Numbered from the stretch's first letter, positions 1-9,518 are shown. The stretch is DNA of 64,000 nt from Kordia antarctica (GCF_009901525.1 NZ_CP019288.1:4307501-4371500); one strand, 5' to 3'. Numbers and translations: made by a program. The notes: a model not told the origin generated them from the letters alone.

Positions 1-692
1 GCGTAGTGTAATTCTAACGTTTCACCAGGTTTCAAATACGCAGATTTTGCATTGGTTTTCAAGAAGCGACTCGGAAGTTTAGTATTGCTTATTTCGTTTA
101 CAACGGCACTGTTCACATATTGTTTCAAATGATATGGAACGGCAATTTGTTTACGATCAAACTCAATATCTAAAAACGTTTTTAGTTTTTTAAAATCGAG
201 CGAATCTTCTGTAATAGAAATATACAAAGACGAAATTTCTTGAAGCATGCGAATGCTATCTTTTTTACGTAATAATTGCGGAACTGCATACTTTTTGTAA
301 GAATGAGTTGCTGTCAATAAAGAGTCATTTTGAATATTTGATGGAAATCTAGGTTGTGAATTTTCAATAATAACTGTATTGGAATCTGTTTTCATTCGAT
401 GTTCTATCTTCAAAAAAATAGAATCAAAACTTGCGTTTTTCAGCCTCTTAATCGATTCAATATCATCAGTATTAGTAGAAGTGTCCATCGTTATAAACAT
501 CATTCTATCATTCTTTGCAATAGCTACATAATACGCTTCCACAGCATTATCCAAACTAATTTGAACCTGATTGATGAATTGTTGTTTGTTGACTTGATAG
601 TTTTTGTAATTCCAATATACTTGTACAGCAATCGTAATCGCTATCGTAGCAATAATGGTATATAAAACCCAAGAAGATCGTTGTTGCTTCAT
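1..692 (-). CDS. Sensor histidine kinase, N-terminal part (cut by window edge)
   Basis: The gene starts at an ATG read leftwards from 692 and stays open to base 1, so only about 230 N-terminal residues are visible. It begins MKQQRSSWVLYTIIATIAIT, giving one membrane helix at about residues 8-27, followed by a roughly 200-residue soluble region with an early heptad-like stretch. This layout, a short cytoplasmic tail, one helix and an extracytoplasmic sensor region, is typical of Bacteroidetes membrane histidine kinases, whose second helix and kinase core would lie beyond the window. No kinase motif is visible, so the call rests on N-terminal similarity I recognise. Another single-pass membrane protein remains possible. 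Confidence 0.6.
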   Translation of the reverse strand, partial: MKQQRSSWVLYTIIATIAITIAVQVYWNYKNYQVNKQQFINQVQISLDNAVEAYYVAIAKNDRMMFITMDTSTNTDDIESIKRLKNASFDSIFLKIEHRMKTDSNTVIIENSQPRFPSNIQNDSLLTATHSYKKYAVPQLLRKKDSIRMLQEISSLYISITEDSLDFKKLKTFLDIEFDRKQIAVPYHLKQYVNSAVVNEISNTKLPSRFLKTNAKSAYLKPGETLELHY

Positions 693-710
693 TTTAACCT
701 ATTTACTGTT

Positions 711-718
711 CAAATGTA
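711..718 (-). promoter_or_regulatory. Minus-7 promoter box for the sensor kinase
   Basis: On the minus strand this reads TACATTTG, an exact match to the Bacteroidetes minus-7 consensus TAnnTTTG, 19 bases upstream of the ATG. A TTG lies about 22 bases further upstream, slightly farther than the usual 17-20 spacing, so the minus-33 part is weak. Confidence 0.45.
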
Positions 719-881
719 AGAAGTTAATTAGGATAAAAAACAATCGCTTAACACTCGTTAACAAAAAACATATTTTTGCGATGACGATTTTATGACAGAA
801 AATTATATTAGTATTTTGTAAGAATAATATTTTAATTATTGTTATATTAGTTGCATTTAATACTAATTTAAAATAGGATGT

Positions 882-1733
882 ATGAAAAAAGAAACTAGAA
901 AAAAATACTTGAGATATTTTCTGAATTCCTTATTGGGAATGTGTATCTATATATTTTATGGAGTTATTTTCAATGGAAATCATCCAAAAATGTTTCCAGC
1001 TACTTGCGCAACCTTCTTTTTGATTTCTTTATGGATGACTAATAAAAGACAGTCAAAATCCAAAGATATTAGTATTTCGTTTTTAATGTCATTTATATTT
1101 TTATTGATGATTTTTATTTCTGATAATCTACTAACTGTTGCAGGACAGATTATATATGTAATAATGATGCCTCTAAGTGAGTTGATGGGAAGTTGGGCAA
1201 AAAAACAGAAGCTTCAATTTGCATATTTTCCGTTGTTATTGCTATTTGTAACTTTTTTGGTGCGACCTAATTTAATTCATTACTTCTGGAATACAGATTC
1301 GTTTAAAAATAAAAAAACGCCTGAAATTTCCTTTTATGCGTTAAATGAAGAAAAAGTAACTTTTACGAATAAAGTTACAGTAATTGATCTTTGGTCAACT
1401 TCATGTGGTGTTTGTTTTCGTAAATTTCCAGAGTTTGAAAAACTAAAACAAGACTTTGAAGGAAATGAAAATATCAAATTCTATAGTGCAAATGTTCCTC
1501 TGAAAAATGATACGCGTGAAAAAACGTTGGCAACTATTAAGCGACTCAACTATGATTATGAAACGCTTTTTGCCGAAAAATTTGAAATGATACGCGATAG
1601 TTTAGGAATCAATGGTTTTCCATATTTATTAATTATAAAAAATGATACCATTCGCTATTTAGGCGATATGGAAACTGATCGTAAAATTGTATTAACGAAT
1701 ACAAAAGATGTAATTCAGAATCTGTTAGAATAA
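882..1733 (+). CDS. Membrane protein with C-terminal thioredoxin (TlpA/ResA-like) domain
   Basis: This 283-residue protein has about four hydrophobic segments in residues 10-140. The C-terminal half is a thioredoxin fold: TVIDLWSTSCGVCFRKFPEF carries the redox motif CGVC, and the cis-proline motif appears as INGFPYLLII. This is the TlpA/ResA/DsbE style of membrane-anchored thiol-disulfide reductase, probably acting on the periplasmic side. Fusion to several N-terminal helices is less common than a single anchor. It stands alone between a divergent kinase gene and a GLPGLI gene and has its own terminator. The physiological partner is unknown. Confidence 0.75.
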   Translation: MKKETRKKYLRYFLNSLLGMCIYIFYGVIFNGNHPKMFPATCATFFLISLWMTNKRQSKSKDISISFLMSFIFLLMIFISDNLLTVAGQIIYVIMMPLSELMGSWAKKQKLQFAYFPLLLLFVTFLVRPNLIHYFWNTDSFKNKKTPEISFYALNEEKVTFTNKVTVIDLWSTSCGVCFRKFPEFEKLKQDFEGNENIKFYSANVPLKNDTREKTLATIKRLNYDYETLFAEKFEMIRDSLGINGFPYLLIIKNDTIRYLGDMETDRKIVLTNTKDVIQNLLE

Positions 1734-1754
1734 AATTGATACTTCTTTACAATA

Positions 1755-1790
1755 CAAAGTCTTTGCAAGAAAATTGTGAAGACTTTTTTT
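1755..1790 (+). terminator. Intrinsic terminator after the thioredoxin-like gene
   Basis: AAAGTCTT at 1756-1763 pairs with AAGACTTT at 1779-1786, followed by a run of T to 1790, starting 22 bases after the stop codon. Confidence 0.75.
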
Positions 1791-1874
1791 ATGCTTAACA
1801 CTCGTTAACGTTCATTAACTTTAAACTAAATTTTTAAAGATCATATTTGCAACATCAAATTAAAATAACGAACA

Positions 1875-2729
1875 ATGAAAAACAATTTTCCACAACCAAT
1901 TATTTTATTCGTCTTCATGCTGGCAACATTAGTATTGAGCGCACAAGATTTTCAAGGTGTAGCAACGTACAAAACCAGTCGTAAAATGGATCTTAAAATT
2001 GATAGCACATCTCAAAGCAATGGAATTGACAAAGAAATGCAGCAAAAACTGAATGCAATGCTGCAAAAACAATTTCAAAAAGAATACAAACTTACGTTTA
2101 ATGCTTCTGAATCTCTCTATAAACAACAAGAAAAACTAGCCGCGCCATCGCCAGGAAGTGACGGAATGAGTATTGTGGTTATGGGAAATAGCCAATCAAC
2201 AATATTATATAAAAACACCAAAGAAAAGCGATATGCAAACAAGCAAGATATCATGGGGAAGATGTTTTTAATTGAAGATTCTCTAAAAAATGAAGCATGG
2301 AAACTTGGCAATGAAACAAAATTTATTGGACAATATACCTGCTACAATGCAACGCGCACAAAGGAAATTGAAGTGTCAGCATCTTTTTCAATTAATGATG
2401 CAAAAGATGAACCAAAAAGAACCAAAAAAACGATTACAATTACAGCTTGGTATACGCTAGAAATTCCTGTTAATACAGGTCCAGGAATGTATTGGGGATT
2501 GCCAGGATTGATTTTAGAAGTCAACGACGGATCAGAAACGATAATTTGTAGTCAAATTGTTATGAATCCGGAAGATAGAATTAGTATTAATGAACCAACA
2601 AAAGGTAAAAAAGTGAATCAAGCGGAGTTTGAAGAAATCATGGACAAAAAGTCAAAAGAAATGATGGAGCGTCATCGCGGAAATGGTCGTGGTGATGGTA
2701 ATAGTGTTAGAATTGAAATTAAAGGGTAA
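1875..2729 (+). CDS. GLPGLI family secreted protein
   Basis: The 284-residue protein has a cleavable signal peptide (hydrophobic stretch ending LVLSAQD) and the diagnostic motif WGLPGLILEV at about residues 206-215, preceded by ITAWYTLEIPVNTGPG. This is the Bacteroidetes GLPGLI family (TIGR01200), extracytoplasmic proteins of unknown biochemical function. The C-terminus is charged and Gly/Arg-rich. A second GLPGLI gene and an outer-membrane barrel gene follow on the same strand. These families commonly sit together, which suggests a shared envelope role. A CATATTTG box (7 of 8 to the minus-7 consensus) at 1842-1849 may be its promoter. Confidence 0.9.
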   Translation: MKNNFPQPIILFVFMLATLVLSAQDFQGVATYKTSRKMDLKIDSTSQSNGIDKEMQQKLNAMLQKQFQKEYKLTFNASESLYKQQEKLAAPSPGSDGMSIVVMGNSQSTILYKNTKEKRYANKQDIMGKMFLIEDSLKNEAWKLGNETKFIGQYTCYNATRTKEIEVSASFSINDAKDEPKRTKKTITITAWYTLEIPVNTGPGMYWGLPGLILEVNDGSETIICSQIVMNPEDRISINEPTKGKKVNQAEFEEIMDKKSKEMMERHRGNGRGDGNSVRIEIKG

Positions 2730-2888
2730 ACATATTAAAATATGAAAAGCAGAAACAAAAACGTACATAATCTTACTAAAACGATTCATTTAGTCATTTT
2801 TTAAGAAAATTTTAACGATGTCTAATTAAACTCAAACCCAAAACAAAGGTCTAAATGAGGTTGAAAGTGTAACTTTTTGCACAATTAT

Positions 2889-3062
2889 GTACTAATACCA
2901 AATAAACTTTAAAATGATAGTTTAAAATCGGTTCTATTTCCTTTCTGTTTCAATATAAAACAGAACCGTAGCTAAGGCTATGCTTAGGTTTTCTGCCTCA
3001 CATAAAGAAAATATAATTCAATTTTTTATCAATCATTTTAAAATCCAATTGGTATAACGTAC
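2889..3062. mobile_element. MITE-like element with about 32 bp imperfect terminal inverted repeats
   Basis: The 364-base gap between the two GLPGLI genes holds a roughly 174 bp element. Its left end (2889-2920) starts GTACTAATACCAA and runs to AAAATGAT. Its right end (3031-3062), read in reverse complement, starts GTACGTTATACCAA and also runs to AAAATGAT. The interior is palindromic: CTGTTT/AAACAG at about 2945-2962 and CTAAG/CTTAG at about 2972-2987. There is no coding capacity. This fits a miniature inverted-repeat element or the collapsed ends of an insertion sequence. The parent transposase is not in the window. Confidence 0.5.
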
Positions 3063-3093
3063 TAAGAATCTTAAAAACAAAAAGACCTATTAT

Positions 3094-3978
3094 ATGAAAC
3101 GTATTTTATTATGGAGCTTACTTTTATGCACGACTAGCATATTTGCTCAAAAATTTCAAGGAAAAGCGTACTACCAATCCAAAACTACGATGGACATGGA
3201 TTTTGGTGGTAGAGAAATGTCAGAAGAACAGAAAAAAAGAATCAAAGAACGTATGAAAGGCTTTTTGGAAAAAGTATATATTCTTGATTTTAGTCAAACG
3301 GCATCTGTTTACAAAGAAGAAGAAAAAATTGCAGCTCCAGGACAAAGCAGAGGCGGATTTGGAAGTATGATGGCAGGAAGTTTTTCGCAAGGAACGCAAT
3401 ACAAAGATGTTCAAAAAGGTGTGATTATGGAATCGAAAGAATTCTTCGGAAAAAAATTCCTAATCAAAGATAGTTTGCCAAAGTTAGAATGGAAAATGGA
3501 AGGCGAAACCAAACAAATTGGTAAATACCTTTGTTTTAAAGCAACTGCGCTGAAAAAAGTTGATGAACTTGATTTTAGTAGTATGCGTCCAAGAAGAGGT
3601 AGAAATGATAGAGATAAAACTGATGAAGAAAAAAAGCAAGATTCTATCAAAGCGGCAAAAGATCCGTTGAGCCAAATAGACATTCCGAAAGAAATTTTAG
3701 TAACTGCTTGGTATACATTAGATATTCCAATTAATCAAGGTCCAGGCGAATATTGGGGATTACCAGGATTAATCTTAGAAATAAGTGCCTACAAAACGAC
3801 GATTTTATGTTCTAAAATTGTGATGAATCCAGGAGAAAAAGAAGTAATTGAGGAGCCAACAAAAGGAAAAGAAGTTTCTCGAAAAGAATACAATGAAATT
3901 GTGAAAGATAAAATGAAAGAAATGCAGGAAATGTATCGAGGTCGCGGTGGTCGTGGTGGAAGAGGCGGACGAGGATAA
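3094..3978 (+). CDS. GLPGLI family secreted protein, Gly/Arg-rich C-terminus
   Basis: This 294-residue protein has a signal peptide ending TSIFAQ and the family motif WGLPGLILEI at about residues 221-230. It is clearly paralogous to the GLPGLI protein encoded at 1875-2729, sharing the TAWYTLDIP...GPGEYWGLPGLI block and the downstream EEPTKGKEV region. The last residues are a simple RGGRGGRGGRG tail, likely an expanded repeat. It lies 45 bases before the outer-membrane barrel gene and is probably co-transcribed with it. Biochemical function is unknown for the family. Confidence 0.9.
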   Translation: MKRILLWSLLLCTTSIFAQKFQGKAYYQSKTTMDMDFGGREMSEEQKKRIKERMKGFLEKVYILDFSQTASVYKEEEKIAAPGQSRGGFGSMMAGSFSQGTQYKDVQKGVIMESKEFFGKKFLIKDSLPKLEWKMEGETKQIGKYLCFKATALKKVDELDFSSMRPRRGRNDRDKTDEEKKQDSIKAAKDPLSQIDIPKEILVTAWYTLDIPINQGPGEYWGLPGLILEISAYKTTILCSKIVMNPGEKEVIEEPTKGKEVSRKEYNEIVKDKMKEMQEMYRGRGGRGGRGGRG

Positions 3979-4023
3979 GCTTTCAAAACCACAACTAATC
4001 AAAATCAGAAGAAAATAAAACCA

Positions 4024-6741
4024 ATGAAAAGAATAATACTTGTATTGCTATGTTTGGTAGCACAGACAACTCTTGCCCAAATTGAATTTGAAGGCGTTGT
4101 AAAAGATTCCTTAAATAAACCTTTGGAACTTGCCAATGTAATTGCGCTTAACAAAGCAACAAACACGTTAGAATCTTACGGAATTACCAATAATGAAGGG
4201 CGTTTTAGACTTGCGCTAAAAAAGAATACAACGTACGCAATCAAAGTGAGTTATATAGGTCTTGCCACGATTGATGATTCATTGACAACTAAAGAAATAG
4301 ATATTACGAAAGATTTTGTAATGAAAGCTGACAATGACTTAGATGCTGTTGAGCTTACGTATGAAATGCCCGTAACCATAAAAGGAGATACAATTGTGTA
4401 CAATGCCGATTCCTTTAAAAATGGTTCTGAAAAGAAGTTGGGCGATGTTCTGAAAAAACTACCTGGCGTTGAGGTTGATGATGAAGGAGAAATAAAAGTA
4501 GAAGGAAAAACCGTGACGAAAGTGATGGTAGAAGGAAAAGAGTTTTTTGATGGCGATAGCAAATTAGCTACCAAAAATATTCCTGCGGACGCGATTGATA
4601 AGGTTGAAGTTTTAAAAAATACGAACGAAGTAGGGCAACTTAGAGGTCTTGGAAACGATCAAGATACGGTGATGATTAACATTAAACTGAAAGAAGGAAA
4701 GAAAAACTTTTGGTTTGGTGAAATTACCGCAGGATTAGGTCCTGAAGAACGCTATATTGCCAATCCAAGACTGTTCTATTACAGTCCAGAATATAGTGTT
4801 AATATTATTACAGATTTCAACAATATTGGCGCAATTCCGTTTACACGCCGTGATTATTTTAAGTTTTCGGGCGGATTTAGAAATACATCTAGAAATACCG
4901 GAACTAACTTCAATGTAGCTTCTAGCGATATCGGATTTTTAACGTTGCGAAATAACAGAGCTAAAGGAATTGATTCTAAATTTGGAGCAGCTAACTTTAG
5001 TTATTCTCCAACAAAAACACTTGATATTACTGGTTTTGCCATCTATTCAGGTTCGAGAACAGAAATACAAGAAAACAGTATTCGTACTTATATTGACGAA
5101 ACTACGCCAGATGAAATTACGCGTACAAATACAAAGCAAAAAAGTGACTTAGGATTGTTCAAACTAAGCACAAATTATAAGCCAAATGCGAACAATCAAT
5201 TGGATTACGATTTCTTTGCAAAAGTTTCCAAACAAAGCGAACGGCAAGATTTCTTTTCTTCGTTATTAGGGAATATTGATGAAAATCAAAAACAGAATCC
5301 ATACAGCATCAGTCAAAACTTAAACTATTATTATACGTTAAACGATAAAAATATTTTTGCTTTTGAAGCGCAGTATTTATTACAAGATGAAGATCCGTTT
5401 TACAACGCACGATTGGCGCAAAGTGAGCAATTTAGGTTCACAGATTTACTAGATTTAAACACGTCGCAATCGTTTTTAGACATTGCACAAGACAAACGTA
5501 TAAAGACAAATAAATTTGATTCGCGATTGGATTATTGGTATGTGTTGAATCAGAAAAGTAATATCAATATTACCGCAGGAACAACCTTAAGTACGCAACA
5601 GTTTGATGGTGAAATTTATCAGTTTTTAGATAGTGGAAGTAAATTGCCATTACAAGCACCGCAAGAAGATGTGATAAATGATGTAACCTATAATTTTAGC
5701 GATACGTATTTAGGAGCGCATTACAAGATAAAATCTGGAAAATTCACGTTTACACCAGGAATTACAGCGCATGCGTACAGTACTAAAAATGAGCAATTTG
5801 GTTCAGAATTTAAAGAAACATTCACGCGTTTCTTACCAGATTTAAACATTAGAGTGCAACTAAAAAACTCTGAAAACATCAACTTCAGATACCAAATGCA
5901 AACAGATTTTACAGATGTAAATAGTTTGGCAGAAGGTTTAGTGTTTAACAATTATAACTCTTTATATAGAGGAAACAGAGAACTAGAAAATGCAGTATCG
6001 CACAATTTAAACTTGAGTTATTTTAGTTTTAATTTGTTTAATTATACAAACATATTTGCCTTTTTAAATTATAACAAACGTGTAGACCCAATTAGAAATC
6101 GTTCGCAATTCTTAACAATTCCAGGTGCGAATCCAGGTGATCCTGATGTGCAAAGTACAAACAGTGTTTCGTCTCCTTTTAATTCCGCTTTTGCAGATGA
6201 AACATTTTCGGCAAACGGACGATTTGAACGTACATTTGGAAAACTAAAAGCTTCGGTTGGCGGAAACTTCTCTATGTCAAAATTTACACAAGAAATTAAT
6301 GGAAACAAAAGTGTTAACGAATCGTTTACGCAGTCGTATCAAACAAAATTAAGTACAAACTTTAGAGACGCTCCAAATGTTGAACTTGGGTATAATTTAA
6401 CGATCAATGAATACGATCAAGGAGGAAATTCAAACAAGTTTACTACAAACAGTCCATATATAAATGTGGATGCGTATTTCTTAAAAAGCTTCATCTTTAC
6501 AGCCGATTATTCGTATAATAATTATAAAAATGAAGAACGTACCATTAATAGTTACAGTTTCCTAAAAGCGGAATTGTCGTATCAAAAGAAAGATAGCAAA
6601 TGGGAATATACCGTAAGCGGAAGAAACTTGCTAAATACAAAATCGTTGAACCAAGATAATTCAAGTACTTTCTTGACAAGTACAAGTGAATATTTCATTC
6701 AGCCGCGGTATGTTATTTTGAGTTTGAAGTATAATTTGTAA
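4024..6741 (+). CDS. Outer-membrane beta-barrel protein with carboxypeptidase-regulatory-like and plug domains
   Basis: The 905-residue protein begins with a signal peptide ending TTLAQ. Residues about 20-100 form a CarboxypepD_reg-like beta sandwich (VVKDSLNKPLELANVIALNK). A TonB-receptor-type plug follows (GDTIVYNADSF..., LPGVEVDDEGEIKVEGK) at about 115-210. The remaining ~690 residues are alternating amphipathic strands ending in an aromatic-containing YVILSLKYNL, typical of the outer-membrane beta-barrel family paired with GLPGLI proteins (PF14905-like). It probably forms an outer-membrane transporter or scaffold with the upstream GLPGLI proteins. No substrate can be inferred, and no partner SusD gene is nearby. 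Confidence 0.85.
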   Translation: MKRIILVLLCLVAQTTLAQIEFEGVVKDSLNKPLELANVIALNKATNTLESYGITNNEGRFRLALKKNTTYAIKVSYIGLATIDDSLTTKEIDITKDFVMKADNDLDAVELTYEMPVTIKGDTIVYNADSFKNGSEKKLGDVLKKLPGVEVDDEGEIKVEGKTVTKVMVEGKEFFDGDSKLATKNIPADAIDKVEVLKNTNEVGQLRGLGNDQDTVMINIKLKEGKKNFWFGEITAGLGPEERYIANPRLFYYSPEYSVNIITDFNNIGAIPFTRRDYFKFSGGFRNTSRNTGTNFNVASSDIGFLTLRNNRAKGIDSKFGAANFSYSPTKTLDITGFAIYSGSRTEIQENSIRTYIDETTPDEITRTNTKQKSDLGLFKLSTNYKPNANNQLDYDFFAKVSKQSERQDFFSSLLGNIDENQKQNPYSISQNLNYYYTLNDKNIFAFEAQYLLQDEDPFYNARLAQSEQFRFTDLLDLNTSQSFLDIAQDKRIKTNKFDSRLDYWYVLNQKSNINITAGTTLSTQQFDGEIYQFLDSGSKLPLQAPQEDVINDVTYNFSDTYLGAHYKIKSGKFTFTPGITAHAYSTKNEQFGSEFKETFTRFLPDLNIRVQLKNSENINFRYQMQTDFTDVNSLAEGLVFNNYNSLYRGNRELENAVSHNLNLSYFSFNLFNYTNIFAFLNYNKRVDPIRNRSQFLTIPGANPGDPDVQSTNSVSSPFNSAFADETFSANGRFERTFGKLKASVGGNFSMSKFTQEINGNKSVNESFTQSYQTKLSTNFRDAPNVELGYNLTINEYDQGGNSNKFTTNSPYINVDAYFLKSFIFTADYSYNNYKNEERTINSYSFLKAELSYQKKDSKWEYTVSGRNLLNTKSLNQDNSSTFLTSTSEYFIQPRYVILSLKYNL

Positions 6742-6742
6742 T

Positions 6743-6791
6743 TTCATTCCTGCGTGGTTACTGAGTTTATCGAAGTGTAGGCAGGAATCTC
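6743..6791. repeat. Nested dispersed palindrome (REP-like)
   Basis: An outer palindrome, CATTCCTGCG with AGGCAGGAATCTC, the same family as at 40317-40342, is interrupted by a second unit of the ctgag...tcgaagtg family (about 6758-6778). It has no coding potential. Confidence 0.5.
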
Positions 6792-6847
6792 TACTTAATA
6801 GAAATTCGAAACAATAACTATCGAAATATAACCATAAAACCCAAAAA

Positions 6848-6880
6848 CCTTTCTGTAACTTAATGCAGAAAGGCTTTCTT
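6848..6880. terminator. Bidirectional intrinsic terminator
   Basis: CCTTTCTG at 6848-6855 pairs with CAGAAAGG at 6866-6873. T-rich sequence follows on the plus strand and an A run precedes the stem, so it can serve both the barrel gene (plus) and the convergent lipoprotein gene (minus). Confidence 0.75.
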
Positions 6881-6912
6881 TAAAAGAAAATAATTAAAAA
6901 ACCGCAATATTT

Positions 6913-8700
6913 TTAAAGGTCTCTCAATACATGTATAATTCCTGTAATTGAGTGATTTCCTGTAGTATCTGTGTATGTTCCTGAAAAGTTGATATCAATA
7001 TATTCGCCGATTGCGCCAAAACTTGATAGATTGTAAACAATCGTTATATTTTGTGCTGTATTTGAGTTAAACTGATCTCCGTTGGCATCTGGGAAAAATT
7101 GAAGTGCGGCTTGTCCATCTGCAATTGCATAACTTCCTGGCGTTACGCCCAACAATCCTATTTCTATATATTCTGAAGTACCTCCGGAATTTAGTTGATG
7201 TCTAATGCCATAAGAATTTGGAATATTTGGATTACCGCCTGTTGTAAAATTTTCATCGTAAAATATCGTTGGTTGATTGTCCACTTGATAACTAATAAAC
7301 TCCGTAACAGAATTACACGCTGCAATAGCACCAACACTTGTTATTGGACTTGTAAAACTATAATTTAAAATTCCTGTAGATTGAAGCGTTACAGCATCAA
7401 TTCCTTCAAGTGTAAACGTATTTTGTGAGGAACATCTTAACAGATTAAAATCAATAGTTCCATTTGTGATTGGTTCAATAAAAGTATTGCCTTCATACGT
7501 CAGTGTTACATAACCATCTGTAACAATATTTCCGTCGCAATTAACAAAATTACCAACAATATTTTCCGAAGAAATAGTAGCTATATCAATGGTAATTGTA
7601 ATGTCGGTAGGCGCTGAAAGCGGATCAAAGGTAGTTATGTAAAGAATAGAAGTAGTATCACATGGATTAAATACTTGTAATGTTAGTGTTTCATTCGTAG
7701 GAACAAGTCCGCAATTTTCGCCATCTCCGTTAGTGGTACTTTGCGCATAATTTAAATTTGAAGTAATTAATTTTACAACCGCATTTGTGACAGGTTGGTT
7801 GTTGGTATCTAAAACAGTTACACATAAAAAAGTTGTTTCAAACGGAACGTCACAATTCCAAAAAGTAAAATGTGTCACAGTTCCTATATATTCGTTTCCG
7901 ATAAGTTCTGCTTCGCCTTCTTCAATCCAATAGCCGTTTTCTTCATCAAAATACCAAAGTGGAATTGTACTTGGCGCTTCTGAAAGTAATTCAGGAGCTA
8001 CAGGAATTCGAATTTCCGCAGAAGAGTTTTCGGCAAGATTCAAATCTTCGCCATTTGTTCCACGCAATTCTACGGCAATCATTCCTAATGTTTTTAGCAA
8101 GCGCACTTCGTTTTGTGCATTGGCAGCGAGTAACATTCCGGGCATTTGTTCGGGCATATTTTCGTCTGTTGGATCTAAGTGATGAAGAATTACATTCACG
8201 CTTCCGTTGTACGGAGAACCATCTTCGTTTGCATACGCGCCATTCAAACTTACCGAAGCACCATTTGGTAAACTTATTGTAGCCTGACTTCCGCTTTGAG
8301 TGGTTCCTGTTACGGTTTCATCCAACAACATAATCGTCACTTTATTTGTTCCTTCCGTTGGTATAACAGCTCTTGAACCGTGAATGTATCCTTCTTTCTC
8401 AGCTTTTACGAAGCCAAAACGTTCTGAAATTGCAGCATTTTCTATGCTAAAAACTCCGTTTGCATCAGTAAAAACAACACTACTTCCAATCGTTATTTGT
8501 ACATTTTCGATTGGATTATTATTTGTATCGATAACAGTGCCTAAAAAATTGCGATTAATTGTACTTCCAAAATTTTGTAGAAATATTTCGGGATTCACAG
8601 TCGTTGGAGTTATTCCATTTTCAAAGTTTTCATCATCATTTTTGCAAGAAAAAAATAATAGTATTGCAAGAAAAAAAACTAGTAAATTGACATTTTTCAT
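6913..8700 (-). CDS. Large lipoprotein with carboxypeptidase-regulatory-like domain
   Basis: I start at the ATG at 8700 rather than the upstream in-frame one at 8751, because MKNVNLLVFF...LFFSCKND is then a proper lipoprotein signal peptide with Cys at residue 19. That gives 595 residues. A CarboxypepD_reg-like domain (FLGTVIDTNNNPIENVQITI) occupies about residues 45-120. Next comes a beta-rich region with PLWYFDEENGYWIEEGEAEL, found in many surface proteins of this phylum, then repeated Ig-like sheets. Acidic residues directly after the lipid-carrying Cys are compatible with surface export in Bacteroidetes. Function is unknown. A self-contained adhesin or matrix-type surface protein is plausible. 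Confidence 0.75.
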   Translation of the reverse strand: MKNVNLLVFFLAILLFFSCKNDDENFENGITPTTVNPEIFLQNFGSTINRNFLGTVIDTNNNPIENVQITIGSSVVFTDANGVFSIENAAISERFGFVKAEKEGYIHGSRAVIPTEGTNKVTIMLLDETVTGTTQSGSQATISLPNGASVSLNGAYANEDGSPYNGSVNVILHHLDPTDENMPEQMPGMLLAANAQNEVRLLKTLGMIAVELRGTNGEDLNLAENSSAEIRIPVAPELLSEAPSTIPLWYFDEENGYWIEEGEAELIGNEYIGTVTHFTFWNCDVPFETTFLCVTVLDTNNQPVTNAVVKLITSNLNYAQSTTNGDGENCGLVPTNETLTLQVFNPCDTTSILYITTFDPLSAPTDITITIDIATISSENIVGNFVNCDGNIVTDGYVTLTYEGNTFIEPITNGTIDFNLLRCSSQNTFTLEGIDAVTLQSTGILNYSFTSPITSVGAIAACNSVTEFISYQVDNQPTIFYDENFTTGGNPNIPNSYGIRHQLNSGGTSEYIEIGLLGVTPGSYAIADGQAALQFFPDANGDQFNSNTAQNITIVYNLSSFGAIGEYIDINFSGTYTDTTGNHSITGIIHVLRDL

Positions 8701-8842
8701 AATGGTTGGTTTTACAGAATAGATAACAAAATTGAAAAATGGTTGCGTCAATAATTTAAAAAAAATTAATTTTGATGTCGTAAAATTAACTTTTCACAGT
8801 GTTTTGTACAGATATTGTTTTTAGTGTAACTAACTGTAAAAC

Positions 8843-8887
8843 AATAAACACCGAGTAAAACAGATGCTGCTTTATTCGATGTTTATT
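8843..8887 (-). terminator. Long hairpin after the small ORF at 8926-9243
   Basis: AATAAACA at 8843-8850 pairs with TGTTTATT at 8880-8887, and the inner parts CCGAGTAAA and TTTATTCGA pair further, allowing G-U. On the minus strand it is followed by GTTTTAC, a modest U tract. Confidence 0.5.
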
Positions 8888-8925
8888 TGGACAATAATTT
8901 TTTTAAAAAAAGTTTTAAAACCTTA

Positions 8926-9243
8926 TCATTTCGTAATTATTTGCTCAACATATACATAAGGTCCATCTGGAGCTGATTGTGCAATACGCGCACAATACCA
9001 ATCTGCTCCATACGTTAATCCAGTATTCCAAGGACTATTTTTTGCATCTGCCCATGTCCAAGCTTTTGAATTTGAATCAGGGTTTGAAGGCCATCCTTTT
9101 TCGTATACTTCAATTTTATCTTTTTGCGCTCTAAAAGGTGCATTTGTGCTCCATTCGACAAACAAATTTCCTTGTCTTTCAAAAGTTGTTAATTTCCACT
9201 CATACGATTTTGTTGCTGTTTGATGTTGTGTTGCTTTTTCCAT
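8926..9243 (-). CDS. Small hypothetical protein, Trp-rich
   Basis: A 105-residue protein with an ATG start and no signal peptide or membrane segment. It is rich in aromatic residues (six Trp), with blocks such as KIEVYEKGWPSNPDSNS and WTWADAKNSPWNTGL, and reads like one compact beta-sandwich domain of lectin or cytolysin size. I do not recognise the family. It is monocistronic, divergent from the gene at 9519, and has a hairpin downstream. It has coding character: normal codon use for the window and no low-complexity sequence. Confidence 0.65.
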   Translation of the reverse strand: MEKATQHQTATKSYEWKLTTFERQGNLFVEWSTNAPFRAQKDKIEVYEKGWPSNPDSNSKAWTWADAKNSPWNTGLTYGADWYCARIAQSAPDGPYVYVEQIITK

Positions 9244-9392
9244 AATATGATAATTTAAAAGATTTGCCTACTCTATTAAAGGTTTTTCGGCTTCCACCTT
9301 TTTAGTTGATTTGATATTCCAAAATTCAGCATAACTGAAAGAAAATAATAGACTGTAAATACTGAAAATGCACTTCCGTAGATTCCCGTGAT

Positions 9393-9423
9393 TTGTGGTG
9401 GTTTTTACGTGTTTGTACGTTTG
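9393..9423 (+). promoter_or_regulatory. Promoter for the gene at 9519
   Basis: TTG at 9393-9395, a 20-base spacer and TACGTTTG at 9416-9423 (exact TAnnTTTG) form a Bacteroidetes sigma-A promoter. The untranslated leader would be about 90 bases. Confidence 0.5.
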
Positions 9424-9518
9424 TAAGCTGAAATAGAGCGGTTTTTTAGTTAGCTTTATATCCTATCAAAAGGAAAAACCTATCAAATTATTAATATTCA
9501 CATAAACTATTTTACCAA

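Noticed and set aside
399-665. Plus-strand ORF opposite the sensor kinase
   Set aside because: It lies wholly antisense to the open kinase frame and has no start context or family features.
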